Part shown: in pieces, positions 8,732-17,449 of the stretch
Layout of the letters: each line of letters begins with the position of its first letter
How positions within the stretch are numbered: position 1 is the first letter of the stretch
From: Dinghuibacter sp964544695
GTDB lineage: Bacteria; Bacteroidota; Bacteroidia; Chitinophagales; Chitinophagaceae
Direction of reading: 5' to 3'
DNA: 64,000 nt
Assembly (NCBI GenBank): GCA_964544695.1
Contig: CAZJDB010000250.1
Location: 1-64,000, forward strand
Made by a program: the position numbers and the translations under genes
Notes under the pieces: generated by a model
What the model was told of the DNA's origin: nothing
Seen by the model: the letters and a program-made list of their open reading frames with translations, nothing else
Database searches by the model: none

Positions 8732-9382
8732 TTATTCGGTGGCTTCGCCCGACCAGTCGATTTCGCCTTGTGGATCCGGCCTGTCCGTTTCCACCGGGTT
8801 ATCCCCGGTCATTACGTAGGGCTCGATAGGCTGATCCATCAGGACTTCGTTGATACTGGGCAGCTCTCCCGGAGAATTCAAACCAAAATAATCCATGAAG
8901 GTCCGGGAGGTACAATAGACCAGGGGTTTGCCCGGCATTTCCTCATTCCGGCCGGAAATGATGATTAGTTCCTTTTCGAGCAGCTTTTGCACCGAGTAAT
9001 CACTGTTGACACCCCGGATTGCTTCTATCTCACCCTTAGTTATGGGCTGTTTATAGGCAATGATGGCCAGGGTTTCCAGGGCTGCCGCGCTGAGGCGCTT
9101 CAGGAACTTGTCTCCTACCAGGAGGGCCACCGTCTTGTGGTATTCCTTTTTGGTGAGGAATTGCCAACCGCCTCCGCTTTCCCTTACCTCGAAGGGATAA
9201 AACTCGGTATTGTATTTTTCCCGGATCGCGTCTACCGCCGCGCTGATTTGTTCGGGCACTGCCCTGTCCTCGATGAAGCCCAGGGCATTATTCACCAGTT
9301 CCAGGAGCTCCGGATTGGTCAGGGGCCGGTCACTGGCAAAGATTAATGCTTCGATATGCGGGATGATCTGGCTAAGCTCCAT
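8732..9382 (-). CDS. scpB: Segregation and condensation protein ScpB
   Basis: Kleisin-interacting winged-helix protein of the SMC-ScpA-ScpB condensin complex, which compacts and segregates the chromosome. The 216-residue protein shows IEALIFASDRPLT at the start and the family hallmark ETLAIIAYKQPITKGEIEAIRGV in its second winged-helix domain (given here in part). The C-terminal tail from about 170 is acidic and probably disordered. It starts six bases after the atpG stop. No smc or scpA lies nearby. Confidence 0.95.
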   Translation of the reverse strand: MELSQIIPHIEALIFASDRPLTNPELLELVNNALGFIEDRAVPEQISAAVDAIREKYNTEFYPFEVRESGGGWQFLTKKEYHKTVALLVGDKFLKRLSAAALETLAIIAYKQPITKGEIEAIRGVNSDYSVQKLLEKELIIISGRNEEMPGKPLVYCTSRTFMDYFGLNSPGELPSINEVLMDQPIEPYVMTGDNPVETDRPDPQGEIDWSGEATE

Positions 9383-9388
9383 ATTGCA

Positions 9389-10270
9389 TCAGCCTTGTAG
9401 TGCGGCCGCCCCACTGACGATCTCGGTGAGTTCCGTAGTAATGGCTGCCTGACGGGCGCGATTATAAGAAATTTTCAGGGTGCGCAGGAGTTCGTTGGCA
9501 TTTTCTGTTGCTTTATCCATGGCCGTCATCCTCGCTCCGTGCTCGGAGGCATTGGCATCCAGTACGGATTTGAATAGTTGCGTATTGAGGATTTTCGGCA
9601 TCAATTCTGAAATCAGCTCCTCCCTGGAAGGATCGAATATGAAATCGGCCTTTTTGGCGCCCGGCTTTTTTTCCACTTTCGCGATGGGCAGGAAAGATTC
9701 CACCTTAAACACCTGGGTCGCTGCGTTCCGGAATTCACTATACACGATTTCCACCGCATCGAATTCCTTGTTCATGAATGCCTTGATGGCGGCCTGGGCC
9801 GCTTCCTGCACGCGTGCGAATTTCAGATCCAGGAAGATATCTTTATAGGTGGCGCTGACCTTAAACCCGTTACGCTCGAAATATTCGTACCCCTTTTTAC
9901 CGATGGCCCAGACGGTGATTTGTTTGGCAGCCAGCGGGCCGGGATATTTTTCCTTCATGGACTGGCGGGCCAGCTTTTGGATGTTCGAATTATAACTTCC
10001 GCAGGCTCCGCGGTCGGAGGTAATGACGAAATAAAGGACCTTTTCTACCGGACGTGGTGTGGCGAGATTCGTTCCCAGGTCTCCATCCGAATTACTTACG
10101 ATGTCGGAGAGGACTTCCTGGAGTTTCCTGGCGTATGGGCGCATTTGAAGAATGGCATCCTGGGCACGCCTCAGCTTGGCCGCACTGACCATTTTCAGGG
10201 CCTTGGTGATTTGCTGGGTTCCCTGGATAGACTTGATACGAAGGCGTACTTCTTTTAACTGGCCACTCAT
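9389..10270 (-). CDS. atpG: F1Fo ATP synthase subunit gamma
   Basis: Central rotor subunit gamma of the F1 ATPase, 293 residues. It has the conserved N-terminal coiled coil (MSGQLKEVRLRIKSIQ, then ITKALKMVSAAKLRRA) and the matching C-terminal helix (ELLRTLKISYNRARQAAITTE, shown in part). ATG 10270 is the family start; seven extra codons upstream are unlikely. It heads a run of genes unrelated to ATP synthase (scpB, lysA and others), and no other atp gene is in the window. A perfect -7 box lies 18 bases upstream. Confidence 0.97.
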   Translation of the reverse strand: MSGQLKEVRLRIKSIQGTQQITKALKMVSAAKLRRAQDAILQMRPYARKLQEVLSDIVSNSDGDLGTNLATPRPVEKVLYFVITSDRGACGSYNSNIQKLARQSMKEKYPGPLAAKQITVWAIGKKGYEYFERNGFKVSATYKDIFLDLKFARVQEAAQAAIKAFMNKEFDAVEIVYSEFRNAATQVFKVESFLPIAKVEKKPGAKKADFIFDPSREELISELMPKILNTQLFKSVLDANASEHGARMTAMDKATENANELLRTLKISYNRARQAAITTELTEIVSGAAALQG

Positions 10271-10288
10271 TACACTATAAATTGGCTG

Positions 10289-10296
10289 CAAATGTA
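10289..10296 (-). promoter_or_regulatory. -7 box upstream of atpG
   Basis: TACATTTG on the minus strand matches TAnnTTTG exactly and ends 18 bases before the atpG ATG. No good -33 TTTG is found at the usual spacing. It would drive the atpG-scpB-lysA operon. Confidence 0.5.
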
Positions 10297-10303
10297 CGGC
10301 AAA

Positions 10304-11449
10304 TTACGATTCCAGGAGCACCGCCACCGCAGCGATCGAGATCATGCCCAGTCCCGACCAGCAAACGCCCACCCAGCCCCAGGCATCCCAGGCCAGGCTA
10401 CCCAGGGTGGAGCCCAGGGTACCGCCTATGAAATACGAAGTCATATATATGGTGTTCAAACGGGTACGCGCTTCCGGGAGGAGCGCGTAATTCCGCGCCA
10501 GGTTGGGGATGTGCGCGCATTGTACCCCAATATCCAACAATAAGACCCCCGCAATCACCACCCCGACATTCCAATCCGCCTTGAAAAGCACGCAATAGCC
10601 CAGGGCCATCAAGCCTATGCCTATGCGAATGGGTACCAGGGCGCTCTTCCTGTCGGCCAGCCTGCCCACCAGTGGACTCGTCAGGGCCCCCGCTGCGCCC
10701 ACCGCCCCGAACAGACCGATGGTCGAGACATTGTAGCGGTAAGGGGGCGCTTCAAGGAAAAATGCCAGGGTTGCCCAAAAGGCGGACACGGCCCCAAACA
10801 ACGAGGCCCCGATCAGGGAGCTCCGCCTTATGACCGGCTGGGTGCGGAACAGTTGCCATAAAGTACCCATCAACTGAGCGTAAGTCCCCTTGTAAGAGGG
10901 CATCTCCGCCGGCAACGCCACGGAAAGGATCAGGGCCATCAGAACCATTAGGCCCGCACCCACATAATACACCCCTCTCCAGCCAAGCTCCTGTGCTACG
11001 AACCCGCTGAGGGTCCTGGACAACAATATACCCGTCAAGAGGCCTCCCATCATGGAGCCTACCACCTTTCCCCTTTCATCATCGCGCGCAAGGTGGGCCG
11101 CAAAAGGAATGAACACCTGGCACGCCGTCGTGGAAACGCCTACTAATAACGAAGCTCCCTTCAGCCATCCCATCCCGGGAGCTAAGGCCACCCCCAGCAT
11201 CGCCAGCGCGGCAAACCAATGCATTCTAATAATGAGCTTGTTCCGGCTGACCATATCCCCCATGGGGACTATAAAAAAAAGTCCAAGTAGATATCCCGCC
11301 TGGGTAGCGACATTGACAAAGCCCGCGGACCGTTTGTCAACCCCGAAGCTGCGGGCCATTTCACCCAACAGGGGCTGGCAGTAGTAAATATTTCCCACCA
11401 GGATGGCGCATCCGATGGCCATCGTATAACGTAGTCTTGTCGTCAGCAT
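10304..11449 (-). CDS. MFS transporter
   Basis: Major facilitator superfamily permease of 381 residues with about 12 hydrophobic helices. The loop MGDMVSRNKLIIR after helix 2 and GRLADRKSALVPIR in the second half are the duplicated MFS signature. A long central loop between the halves (around PAEMPSYKGTYAQ) fits the fold. The opening NIYYCQPLLGEMARSFGV resembles the YgaY/NepI-like drug or nucleoside exporter group, but no substrate can be assigned. A -7 box ends five bases before its ATG, suggesting an almost leaderless mRNA. Confidence 0.9.
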   Translation of the reverse strand: MLTTRLRYTMAIGCAILVGNIYYCQPLLGEMARSFGVDKRSAGFVNVATQAGYLLGLFFIVPMGDMVSRNKLIIRMHWFAALAMLGVALAPGMGWLKGASLLVGVSTTACQVFIPFAAHLARDDERGKVVGSMMGGLLTGILLSRTLSGFVAQELGWRGVYYVGAGLMVLMALILSVALPAEMPSYKGTYAQLMGTLWQLFRTQPVIRRSSLIGASLFGAVSAFWATLAFFLEAPPYRYNVSTIGLFGAVGAAGALTSPLVGRLADRKSALVPIRIGIGLMALGYCVLFKADWNVGVVIAGVLLLDIGVQCAHIPNLARNYALLPEARTRLNTIYMTSYFIGGTLGSTLGSLAWDAWGWVGVCWSGLGMISIAAVAVLLES

Positions 11450-11454
11450 GGGCG

Positions 11455-11462
11455 CAAAGATA
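11455..11462 (-). promoter_or_regulatory. -7 box immediately before the MFS gene
   Basis: TATCTTTG matches TAnnTTTG exactly. Only CGCCC separates it from the ATG, so transcription would begin at or next to the start codon. Confidence 0.5.
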
Positions 11463-11520
11463 CAACGACGCTCATGATCTCGACCTACGGTCCGCCGCTG
11501 GCGCGGCCCGCTCCGTCGCT

Positions 11521-14340
11521 TCAGCCCCCGGGCACGAACACCCCGTCCTTCGGCTTCACCGTTTTCTGCACCCCTTTGAACTTTTGGAATTTATACGCAA
11601 AGCTGATCAGCGCGTAGCGGTTCAACACGCTGGTTTGCATGTCCGAGATGTAGGTTCCCGTCGCAGTGCGCGTAATGCTGGCATTTTCGTCGAACAGATC
11701 GTTGACGCCGAGACGGATGACGCCCTTGCGCTTCATCACCCTTTTTTCCAGCCACACGTTCAGCAGCGCGATATTCTTTCCGATCCCTTGTTCCAGGCCC
11801 GTATTGATATTATACCGGAACTCGTAGTTGAAGCTGAAGGTTTTCCAAAAATCGACGCGTCCCGTTTGGGTAAATCCCCAGGTACTGAAGATTCTCGCCC
11901 CCATCGTGTCCTGGGTATAGTGCGTAGAATTAATGTTATACGTGACGCCCGCCGACAACTCCAGCCATTGCTTCTGGTAGAATTCCAGGGTAGCGCTCTG
12001 AAAGACCACCCAGTTGTGTCCCGTGCTCGTCAGGCTGCTGTCGAAATCGGAGGAGACCAGGCCATTTTGCACCAGGCTGACGTCATTGGTATAGGTGGCG
12101 CTTCCGATCAGCGTCAGCACATACGTCCGATGTTTGAACGGGCGGGAGAAAACGTAAAGGCCATTGACCGTATAATACCCATCCAGGTTCTGGGGTCGGT
12201 TGGCCTGTCCCAGGGTGGGCAAGATGATCGTATTGTTTACGATGCGATCCTGGATCAGGCTCCCGTTGAGAAAAAGGAAAAGCATTTTCCCGGTGCCCAG
12301 GTTGAATTGGTTATAGTTGGCGCCCAGGGTATGGATATATTGAGGTCTCAGGTTGGGGTTCCCATATGATATAAAAAGGGGATTGCTATAATCCGGGATG
12401 GGCTGGAGTTGGGTTATGCCCGGTTGAGAAATGGACGTCGTATACCTGAACGTGAAAATCTTTGTCCTGGCGAAATTATAATTGAAAGTAGCCTGGGGTA
12501 GAAAATTCACCCGGTTTTGGCTGGTCGGGGGCAGAGAATCCTTGTACTGTGTATTTCCCGTAAGAGACGTGGGCTGCAAGCCGAAGCCAAGGGTAAAATT
12601 GTACATTTTTTTCGACTCCCTGAAGTTGATCCCTCCCTGGTGAGTGATGAAATGGGAAACGTAATTGTTGCTGAGTTGGGGAGCGAAGACGGGAACGGTA
12701 TCCAAGAGGTAGGTACGCTTATCGTTCGTGCTCGTCGCGTTGTTGTACAGGTAGCTGACTTCGATGGCCTTGTCCCTGGACAAGGGTTCGGTGTAAGAAA
12801 GCCTGAACCCGTTGTTGCTGTTATGTGTATTGATTTTGTACTGCTGGTTCAGGGAGTCGGGCGGGGCGTACGTGAAATTGTTATCGGATTCCGTGGTGCT
12901 GTTCGTACCCAGGTTCACGTTCGCTGAAAAGGTACGTCCCCGTTTCCCGAAGCGATGCCGGAATAATAGGGTGCCACTGATATTGGGGCTGCTGTTCTTT
13001 CCCTGGTAATTCTGGGCCCCGTTACTCGTCGTGATTTTTTGGTAATCCTGCGCGTTGAAAGTATTCTCGCTCGTCTGATCCATAGTTGCCCAAGTCAGGG
13101 TAGGGCTGATCTTCATGGAGTTCGCCGAATCGATGGTATACTCCATGTTCAGGTAAAGCCGGTGGTTCTGCTGGATGGTATGGATTTGGTTCGATTGGTT
13201 ACGGAAATAGGTCGAGTCTGGCAGGAAATATTGCTGGGCGGTCAATTGGGTCATATCCGTAGCACCGTAACCATAAAGATAGCTCCCGTACACACTGACT
13301 TTGGGCCCCCATTGGTCGACGTAATTTATCCCTCCCGAATGCGCGGTGGTGACGCCCGTCTGGTTGCTGTTCCCCCCCGCCGAGGTGAACCCCTGGTCCC
13401 CGTTGTTGGCCATATTCGTAAAGGAATTGGCCCCTCCCGTATTGGACATGGTGTTCATATAATTGCTGATGAATCCGCCCATGCCCAGGGAAAGACCTGG
13501 CGTATTGAAGGAAAAAAGGTTGCTGTTGGTATTGTTGGAATTGCCTATGATCGAAACCTGCTGGTCGTTGTTGAAGCGATTGGCCGTCAGGGTACCCTGG
13601 TAACGGTCATCCGTACCGATCCCCGCGGTCGCGCGCGCGAAATAGCCCCCGTTGACCCCTTTCTTGAGGGTAATGTTGATCACCTTGGTGCGCTGCCCGT
13701 CATCGAAGCCCGAAAACTTGGCCTGGTCGCTCTTATCGTCGATCACCTGGACCTTGTCCACGATATTGGCCGGCAGATTATTGGCGGCCAATTTGGGATC
13801 ACCCCCGAAAAAGTCCTTCCCGTTAACCCTGATCTTGGTGACGGTCTGTCCTCCCGCGGTGACCGATCCATCGCTATTGACCTGGACACCCGGTAGTTTT
13901 TTGAAAAGGTCCCCCACGGTAGCGTCTTCCTTGACCGTATAGGCGCTGGCCCTGTACTCGATGGTATCTGTCTTCAATACGATGGGTGGAGACTCGATGA
14001 CGATTTCCTTCATGATCAGCACGTAGGGCGCCATATCGATCACCCCTACGTCCGTTTGCATGGACGAAGGATAGCGGTAGCCCCGCGTCTGATATCCCAC
14101 ATAACTGAAGATCAGTATAAAGTCCCCGTCCACGGTCCGGTCGATCCGGAACGTTCCCCTGGCGTCCGTCAGGAAACGCGCAGTGTCCGTCTTTCCCACC
14201 TCAACGAAGGAGACTACGGCACCCTGTAAGGGTGTACTCAGGCTGGAATCCCTGACCATGCCGGATAGATTGGGACGTTGAGCCCGGGCCAGGGCGCTGC
14301 ATATTAGGAAAGTGGCGGCAAGGATAATTCGAGGTTGCAT
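11521..14340 (-). CDS. OMP_b-brl_3 outer-membrane beta-barrel protein (paralogue 1)
   Basis: TonB-receptor-like outer-membrane protein of 939 residues. A signal peptide (to about residue 21, ICSALARAQ) is followed by a carboxypeptidase-regulatory-like domain (about 25-110) and a plug-like region with QTVTKIRVNGKDFFGGDPKL and DDKSDQAKFSGFDDGQRTK. Asn/Tyr-rich barrel repeats run to a C-terminal aromatic strand and a short Lys/Pro tail. The family is common in Bacteroidota and its function is poorly defined. ATG 14340 is chosen over a GTG one codon upstream. It follows paralogue 2 by 39 bases, and its -7 box overlaps that gene's stop. Confidence 0.88.
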   Translation of the reverse strand: MQPRIILAATFLICSALARAQRPNLSGMVRDSSLSTPLQGAVVSFVEVGKTDTARFLTDARGTFRIDRTVDGDFILIFSYVGYQTRGYRYPSSMQTDVGVIDMAPYVLIMKEIVIESPPIVLKTDTIEYRASAYTVKEDATVGDLFKKLPGVQVNSDGSVTAGGQTVTKIRVNGKDFFGGDPKLAANNLPANIVDKVQVIDDKSDQAKFSGFDDGQRTKVINITLKKGVNGGYFARATAGIGTDDRYQGTLTANRFNNDQQVSIIGNSNNTNSNLFSFNTPGLSLGMGGFISNYMNTMSNTGGANSFTNMANNGDQGFTSAGGNSNQTGVTTAHSGGINYVDQWGPKVSVYGSYLYGYGATDMTQLTAQQYFLPDSTYFRNQSNQIHTIQQNHRLYLNMEYTIDSANSMKISPTLTWATMDQTSENTFNAQDYQKITTSNGAQNYQGKNSSPNISGTLLFRHRFGKRGRTFSANVNLGTNSTTESDNNFTYAPPDSLNQQYKINTHNSNNGFRLSYTEPLSRDKAIEVSYLYNNATSTNDKRTYLLDTVPVFAPQLSNNYVSHFITHQGGINFRESKKMYNFTLGFGLQPTSLTGNTQYKDSLPPTSQNRVNFLPQATFNYNFARTKIFTFRYTTSISQPGITQLQPIPDYSNPLFISYGNPNLRPQYIHTLGANYNQFNLGTGKMLFLFLNGSLIQDRIVNNTIILPTLGQANRPQNLDGYYTVNGLYVFSRPFKHRTYVLTLIGSATYTNDVSLVQNGLVSSDFDSSLTSTGHNWVVFQSATLEFYQKQWLELSAGVTYNINSTHYTQDTMGARIFSTWGFTQTGRVDFWKTFSFNYEFRYNINTGLEQGIGKNIALLNVWLEKRVMKRKGVIRLGVNDLFDENASITRTATGTYISDMQTSVLNRYALISFAYKFQKFKGVQKTVKPKDGVFVPGG

Positions 14341-14374
14341 CACACAGTTAGTCTCCCGGACCAGGGCTTTGTTA

Positions 14375-14382
14375 CAAAGTTA
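14375..14382 (-). promoter_or_regulatory. -7 box for barrel paralogue 1, overlapping the stop of paralogue 2
   Basis: TAACTTTG on the minus strand matches TAnnTTTG, and its TAA is also the stop codon of the upstream gene. It lies 34 bases before the ATG at 14340. Confidence 0.4.
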
Positions 14383-16968
14383 ACGCCGCTTCTGCAATTT
14401 CCAGGTAAAGGATAGAAGAAAGAACCGACTCATGACCGTATTGAAATCATCCTCGGTAAATCCGTCCCCCACTTGATGACTATACCCTATATTATTGTTG
14501 AATAAGTCATTAACGGACAGGGCGAGAATTCCATTTTCCTTCAGAATCCGTTTTTCCAGCACCAGGCTCAGCAGGGTCACCTGCTTGCCTACCGTGGAAG
14601 GAACCCCCTCGTGCAGTGTGTAGTCAAATGTGTACCTCAGAGAAAAATCTCCGGGCAAGTCCGCCCTTCCCTCTTGTATTGCCTCCCAGGTGCTCACCCG
14701 GTCGGACATGCCGGGTTCGAGACTAAAGGTGCTGCTGTTGAAGGTATAATTAATGTTTGCACTCAGGTCCAGCCATTTTCCGCGGTTATAGGCCAACCTC
14801 AGACCCTGCCGTCCTCCCCAGGTGCGCCCGATATTTTTGGCGCCGGAGTCCAAACTCACATTGTTGTTGAAGGACACGGATCCGGATAAGGAAAGCAGGA
14901 ACATTTTTTGAAGAAAGGGAACCGAATAATCGTAGTAGGAGGAGGCGCTGTAGTTTCCCCCGATATTGACGGGCTGTATGATTTCCCTGCCACCCGGCAA
15001 CTGGATAGTATTATTTACGATGGCATTTTCTTTCAGGTAAACCCACCCCCGAAGGAAAAAGGATCGGCCCGTTTCCCGGTTGATGTCGTTATAGTCCACC
15101 CGGAAGGCATGGTTGAAGCTCGGCTGGAGTTTGGGGTTACCCTCGGCAATATAAAGCGGGTTGGAATAATCCGGAACGGGCTGCAATTGGCTGATGGCGG
15201 GTTGCTGGGTGTATCCGGTGTACAGGAAATGGATCCGTCGCTGGGGAGAGAATTGATAAGAAAAATTGGCCAGGGGCACCACCTGCAGAACGGGCCTGTA
15301 AAAATCGTGGGGCGTATCCAATTGTATCGACTTGCTGTCCATATACGTAGGCTGTAACCCCAATCCTATTTGATAACTATACTTTTGGTTTCCCTGTCTG
15401 AAATTCAAGCCCACGTTATGCGTGGTTAGAATATTGTCGAATGTGTTGCTCAAGCTGTCGTTGAAAGTCTTGTTGACGGCACTCACGTCGTAAACGTTTT
15501 TCCCCGAAATATTCTCGCTCCTGGAAAAGCGGTAGATCACCTGTAATACCTTATCCTTCCCGAGGGGTTCGGTATAGCTTATGCTCGCGTTGTATTGCTT
15601 GTTTTGGGTATGGATATTGCTCACCTGCCAGATCGTGTCCAGGGAACTGGGGGTATAGATATGATTCGTGGAAAAATTATTGTCTGTTTCCTTGACGGGC
15701 CCGGGTCCCGCGTAAGCATACACGGACAGCGTCCGGCCCGCCTCGCTGAAACGGTGCAGCCAGTTTATCGAACCCGCCAGATTCGGAGATTGACTGTTGG
15801 CCGAATAACTTTGGACACCCGAACTCGTGACGGCACCGGAAGCGTTCTGGAAGTTGAAGGAGTTGGCCGTAACCTGCTGGTGGGAATTGTAATCCATGTG
15901 GGGATTGAATATCAACGTATCGTTTTTCCCTGCTCCGTAGCCAACGGTAAGTTGCACATTGTGGTCGAATTGATTGCTCGACGTCTGTGCATTCTGGCTG
16001 TATACGTAGAAGGTGTCCTGGTAGTTCTGCCGGATTGATGTCATGTTGGTCACCATATGGTTCCCGTTGTAATTGTAACTGCCGTTCACGATCAGGTGGG
16101 GTGCCAGGTTGCTGGAAAAATTGACACCCGCGTTCCGGGCATCGTTTTCGGGCGGCCCCGAATTCGTGCTGCCTGAAGTGACATTGGCGCCGTTGGTATT
16201 GTCCGCCTCTCCCAGGACGGTCAGTTGCTGGCTCTTGTCAAACCGGAAAAGCCTGGCCGTGGCCAGGTAGCGTCCATCCGTCCCTGCCCCGGCGGTCACG
16301 TTTCCCAAATAGGAGTCCGTCCTCGACTTTTTGATCGTGATGTTGAGGACCATCTGCCGCTCTCCATCGTCGAAACCGGTGAGCTTTGCCTGGTCGCTTT
16401 TATCCTCGATGACCTGGATTTTTTCAATGATATCCGCGGGCAAATTCTGGGAAGCCAACTTGGGATCGTTCAGAAAAAAGTCCTTCCCGTTAATCCGGAT
16501 CTTCGTAATGGGACGCCCGTAAGCGAGAATGTTCCCGTTGATGTCTATCTGGATCCCGGGCATTTTCCTGAGGAGGTCCTCGAGGACCCCGTCCTTTCGG
16601 ACAGGAAATGCGTCCGCCCGATATTCCACCGTATCCGGTTTCAACTGTATGGCAGGTGCCTCGATCACGACTTCCTGCATCTCATGGGGTGCCGGGCTCA
16701 TAGCTACGACCCCTCCCTTGAATAGAACGGTCCTGGTCTTGTATCCGATGTAACTGACGACGATCATCCCGCTGGCCACGAACTGGCCCAGGCTGTCGGT
16801 CAACACCTTTACCGAATCCCTTTCCCCCGGTACTCTCCACCCCACCACGGCTCTTTCCAGGGCCTTTCCGCTGACTGAATCCACCACCACGCCTTGCTCA
16901 TGCACCTGCCCTGCCGCCCCCGTCACCCAGGCCAGCATAACCAGCAACATCACAAATCGTGTCTTCAT
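14380..16968 (-). CDS. OMP_b-brl_3 outer-membrane beta-barrel protein (paralogue 2)
   Basis: Shorter paralogue of its neighbours, 862 residues. It has a signal peptide (about 1-20, ending VTGAAGQ), a regulatory-like beta domain whose fold is shortened compared with paralogues 1 and 3, then the shared plug segment ITKIRINGKDFFLNDPKL and DKSDQAKLTGFDDGERQ. The barrel follows, with strand motifs such as PVPDYSNPLYIAEGNPKLQP that recur in all three proteins. It ends at the last aromatic strand (SFTWKLQKRR) with no extra tail. It has its own -7 box 14 bases upstream. Ligand unknown. Confidence 0.88.
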   Translation of the reverse strand: MKTRFVMLLVMLAWVTGAAGQVHEQGVVVDSVSGKALERAVVGWRVPGERDSVKVLTDSLGQFVASGMIVVSYIGYKTRTVLFKGGVVAMSPAPHEMQEVVIEAPAIQLKPDTVEYRADAFPVRKDGVLEDLLRKMPGIQIDINGNILAYGRPITKIRINGKDFFLNDPKLASQNLPADIIEKIQVIEDKSDQAKLTGFDDGERQMVLNITIKKSRTDSYLGNVTAGAGTDGRYLATARLFRFDKSQQLTVLGEADNTNGANVTSGSTNSGPPENDARNAGVNFSSNLAPHLIVNGSYNYNGNHMVTNMTSIRQNYQDTFYVYSQNAQTSSNQFDHNVQLTVGYGAGKNDTLIFNPHMDYNSHQQVTANSFNFQNASGAVTSSGVQSYSANSQSPNLAGSINWLHRFSEAGRTLSVYAYAGPGPVKETDNNFSTNHIYTPSSLDTIWQVSNIHTQNKQYNASISYTEPLGKDKVLQVIYRFSRSENISGKNVYDVSAVNKTFNDSLSNTFDNILTTHNVGLNFRQGNQKYSYQIGLGLQPTYMDSKSIQLDTPHDFYRPVLQVVPLANFSYQFSPQRRIHFLYTGYTQQPAISQLQPVPDYSNPLYIAEGNPKLQPSFNHAFRVDYNDINRETGRSFFLRGWVYLKENAIVNNTIQLPGGREIIQPVNIGGNYSASSYYDYSVPFLQKMFLLSLSGSVSFNNNVSLDSGAKNIGRTWGGRQGLRLAYNRGKWLDLSANINYTFNSSTFSLEPGMSDRVSTWEAIQEGRADLPGDFSLRYTFDYTLHEGVPSTVGKQVTLLSLVLEKRILKENGILALSVNDLFNNNIGYSHQVGDGFTEDDFNTVMSRFFLLSFTWKLQKRR

Positions 16969-16982
16969 AGAAAGCCCTCAAC

Positions 16983-16990
16983 CAAATCTA
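16983..16990 (-). promoter_or_regulatory. -7 box upstream of barrel paralogue 2
   Basis: TAGATTTG on the minus strand matches TAnnTTTG and ends 14 bases before the ATG at 16968. Confidence 0.5.
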
Positions 16991-17105
16991 CAAACCCGCC
17001 TCCGCCCCCCCTTGGCGCTCCCCATCTTGCTCCCGATTTGGTAAGTATTTATCCGCTTTCCACAACTGCCCCGCTACGTTGTTAAATGGTGTTTCGGGGC
17101 GTGCA

Positions 17106-17184
17106 GCCCGGGGGCTGAGGAGGTATGTGTAGAGCGCCTGCGTGCCGCAGAAGCGCTCTACACATACCTCCTCAGCCCCCGGGC
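17106..17184. repeat. Long perfect foldback hairpin A
   Basis: Perfect 32-base arms at 17106-17137 and 17153-17184. The 15-base spacer itself contains CTGCG/CGCAG, so the stem continues for five more pairs past an AA bulge and closes on a TGC loop. The left arm begins GCCCGGGGGCTGAGG. No T tract or target-site duplication is visible. It is far longer than a usual intrinsic terminator. Confidence 0.85.
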
Positions 17185-17231
17185 CCACCTCCCACCCCAA
17201 TGGCGAGCTTCTTACTCGCCTCTTTCGCCTC

Positions 17232-17256
17232 ACTGGCCCTTACTGGCCCTTACTGG
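17232..17256. repeat. 10-base tandem repeat (2.5 copies)
   Basis: The unit ACTGGCCCTT occurs twice in tandem, then ACTGG. It lies between the two long hairpins. No function is apparent. Confidence 0.7.
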
Positions 17257-17272
17257 TAAGTCATTCCGGGCC

Positions 17273-17347
17273 GTCGCGTGGAGGAGGGACGGTCGGCCAT
17301 GCGCTTTGTATTGTGCGCATGGCCGACCGCCCCTCCTCCAACGCGAC
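17273..17347. repeat. Long foldback hairpin B
   Basis: Arms at 17273-17304 and 17315-17347 pair over 31 bases with one mismatch and one extra base, around a 10-base loop (TTTGTATTGT). The left arm begins GTCGCGTGGAGGAGG and is unrelated in sequence to hairpin A. Confidence 0.8.
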
Positions 17348-17449
17348 AGGATAAAAGGAACAAGACGCAAGCGGAAAAGAATTGGCCCAGCTTAAAAAAG
17401 CCAGGCCATCTCACTACTATCTATTTTATGAAAACAAAAAAACGCTACA

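Larger units (their letters stand above)
16969..17449. other. 481-bp intergenic region rich in inverted repeats
   Basis: No credible gene. It contains, from left to right: the paralogue 2 promoter, a 32-base-arm foldback hairpin (17106-17184), a small GGCGAG/CTCGCC stem (17202-17220), a 10-base tandem repeat (17232-17256) and a second long foldback hairpin (17273-17347). The region lies downstream of paralogue 3 on the minus strand, so the hairpins could end or protect its transcript. Confidence 0.7.

Noticed and set aside
7611..8819. 402-codon open frame on the plus strand
   Set aside because: Antisense to lysA and the end of scpB; no recognisable domain, and it crosses two genuine genes.
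17121..17126. AGGAGG in hairpin A as a ribosome-binding site
   Set aside because: No start codon with a sensible frame follows, and genes in this window do not use Shine-Dalgarno sequences.
16988..17233. Short minus-strand frame across hairpin A
   Set aside because: Encodes Arg/Gly-rich sequence produced by the GC-rich palindrome; no start context or homology-like pattern.
17106..17347. CRISPR array or insertion-sequence ends
   Set aside because: The repeats are inverted, not regularly spaced direct repeats; no transposase, no target-site duplication and no cas genes.
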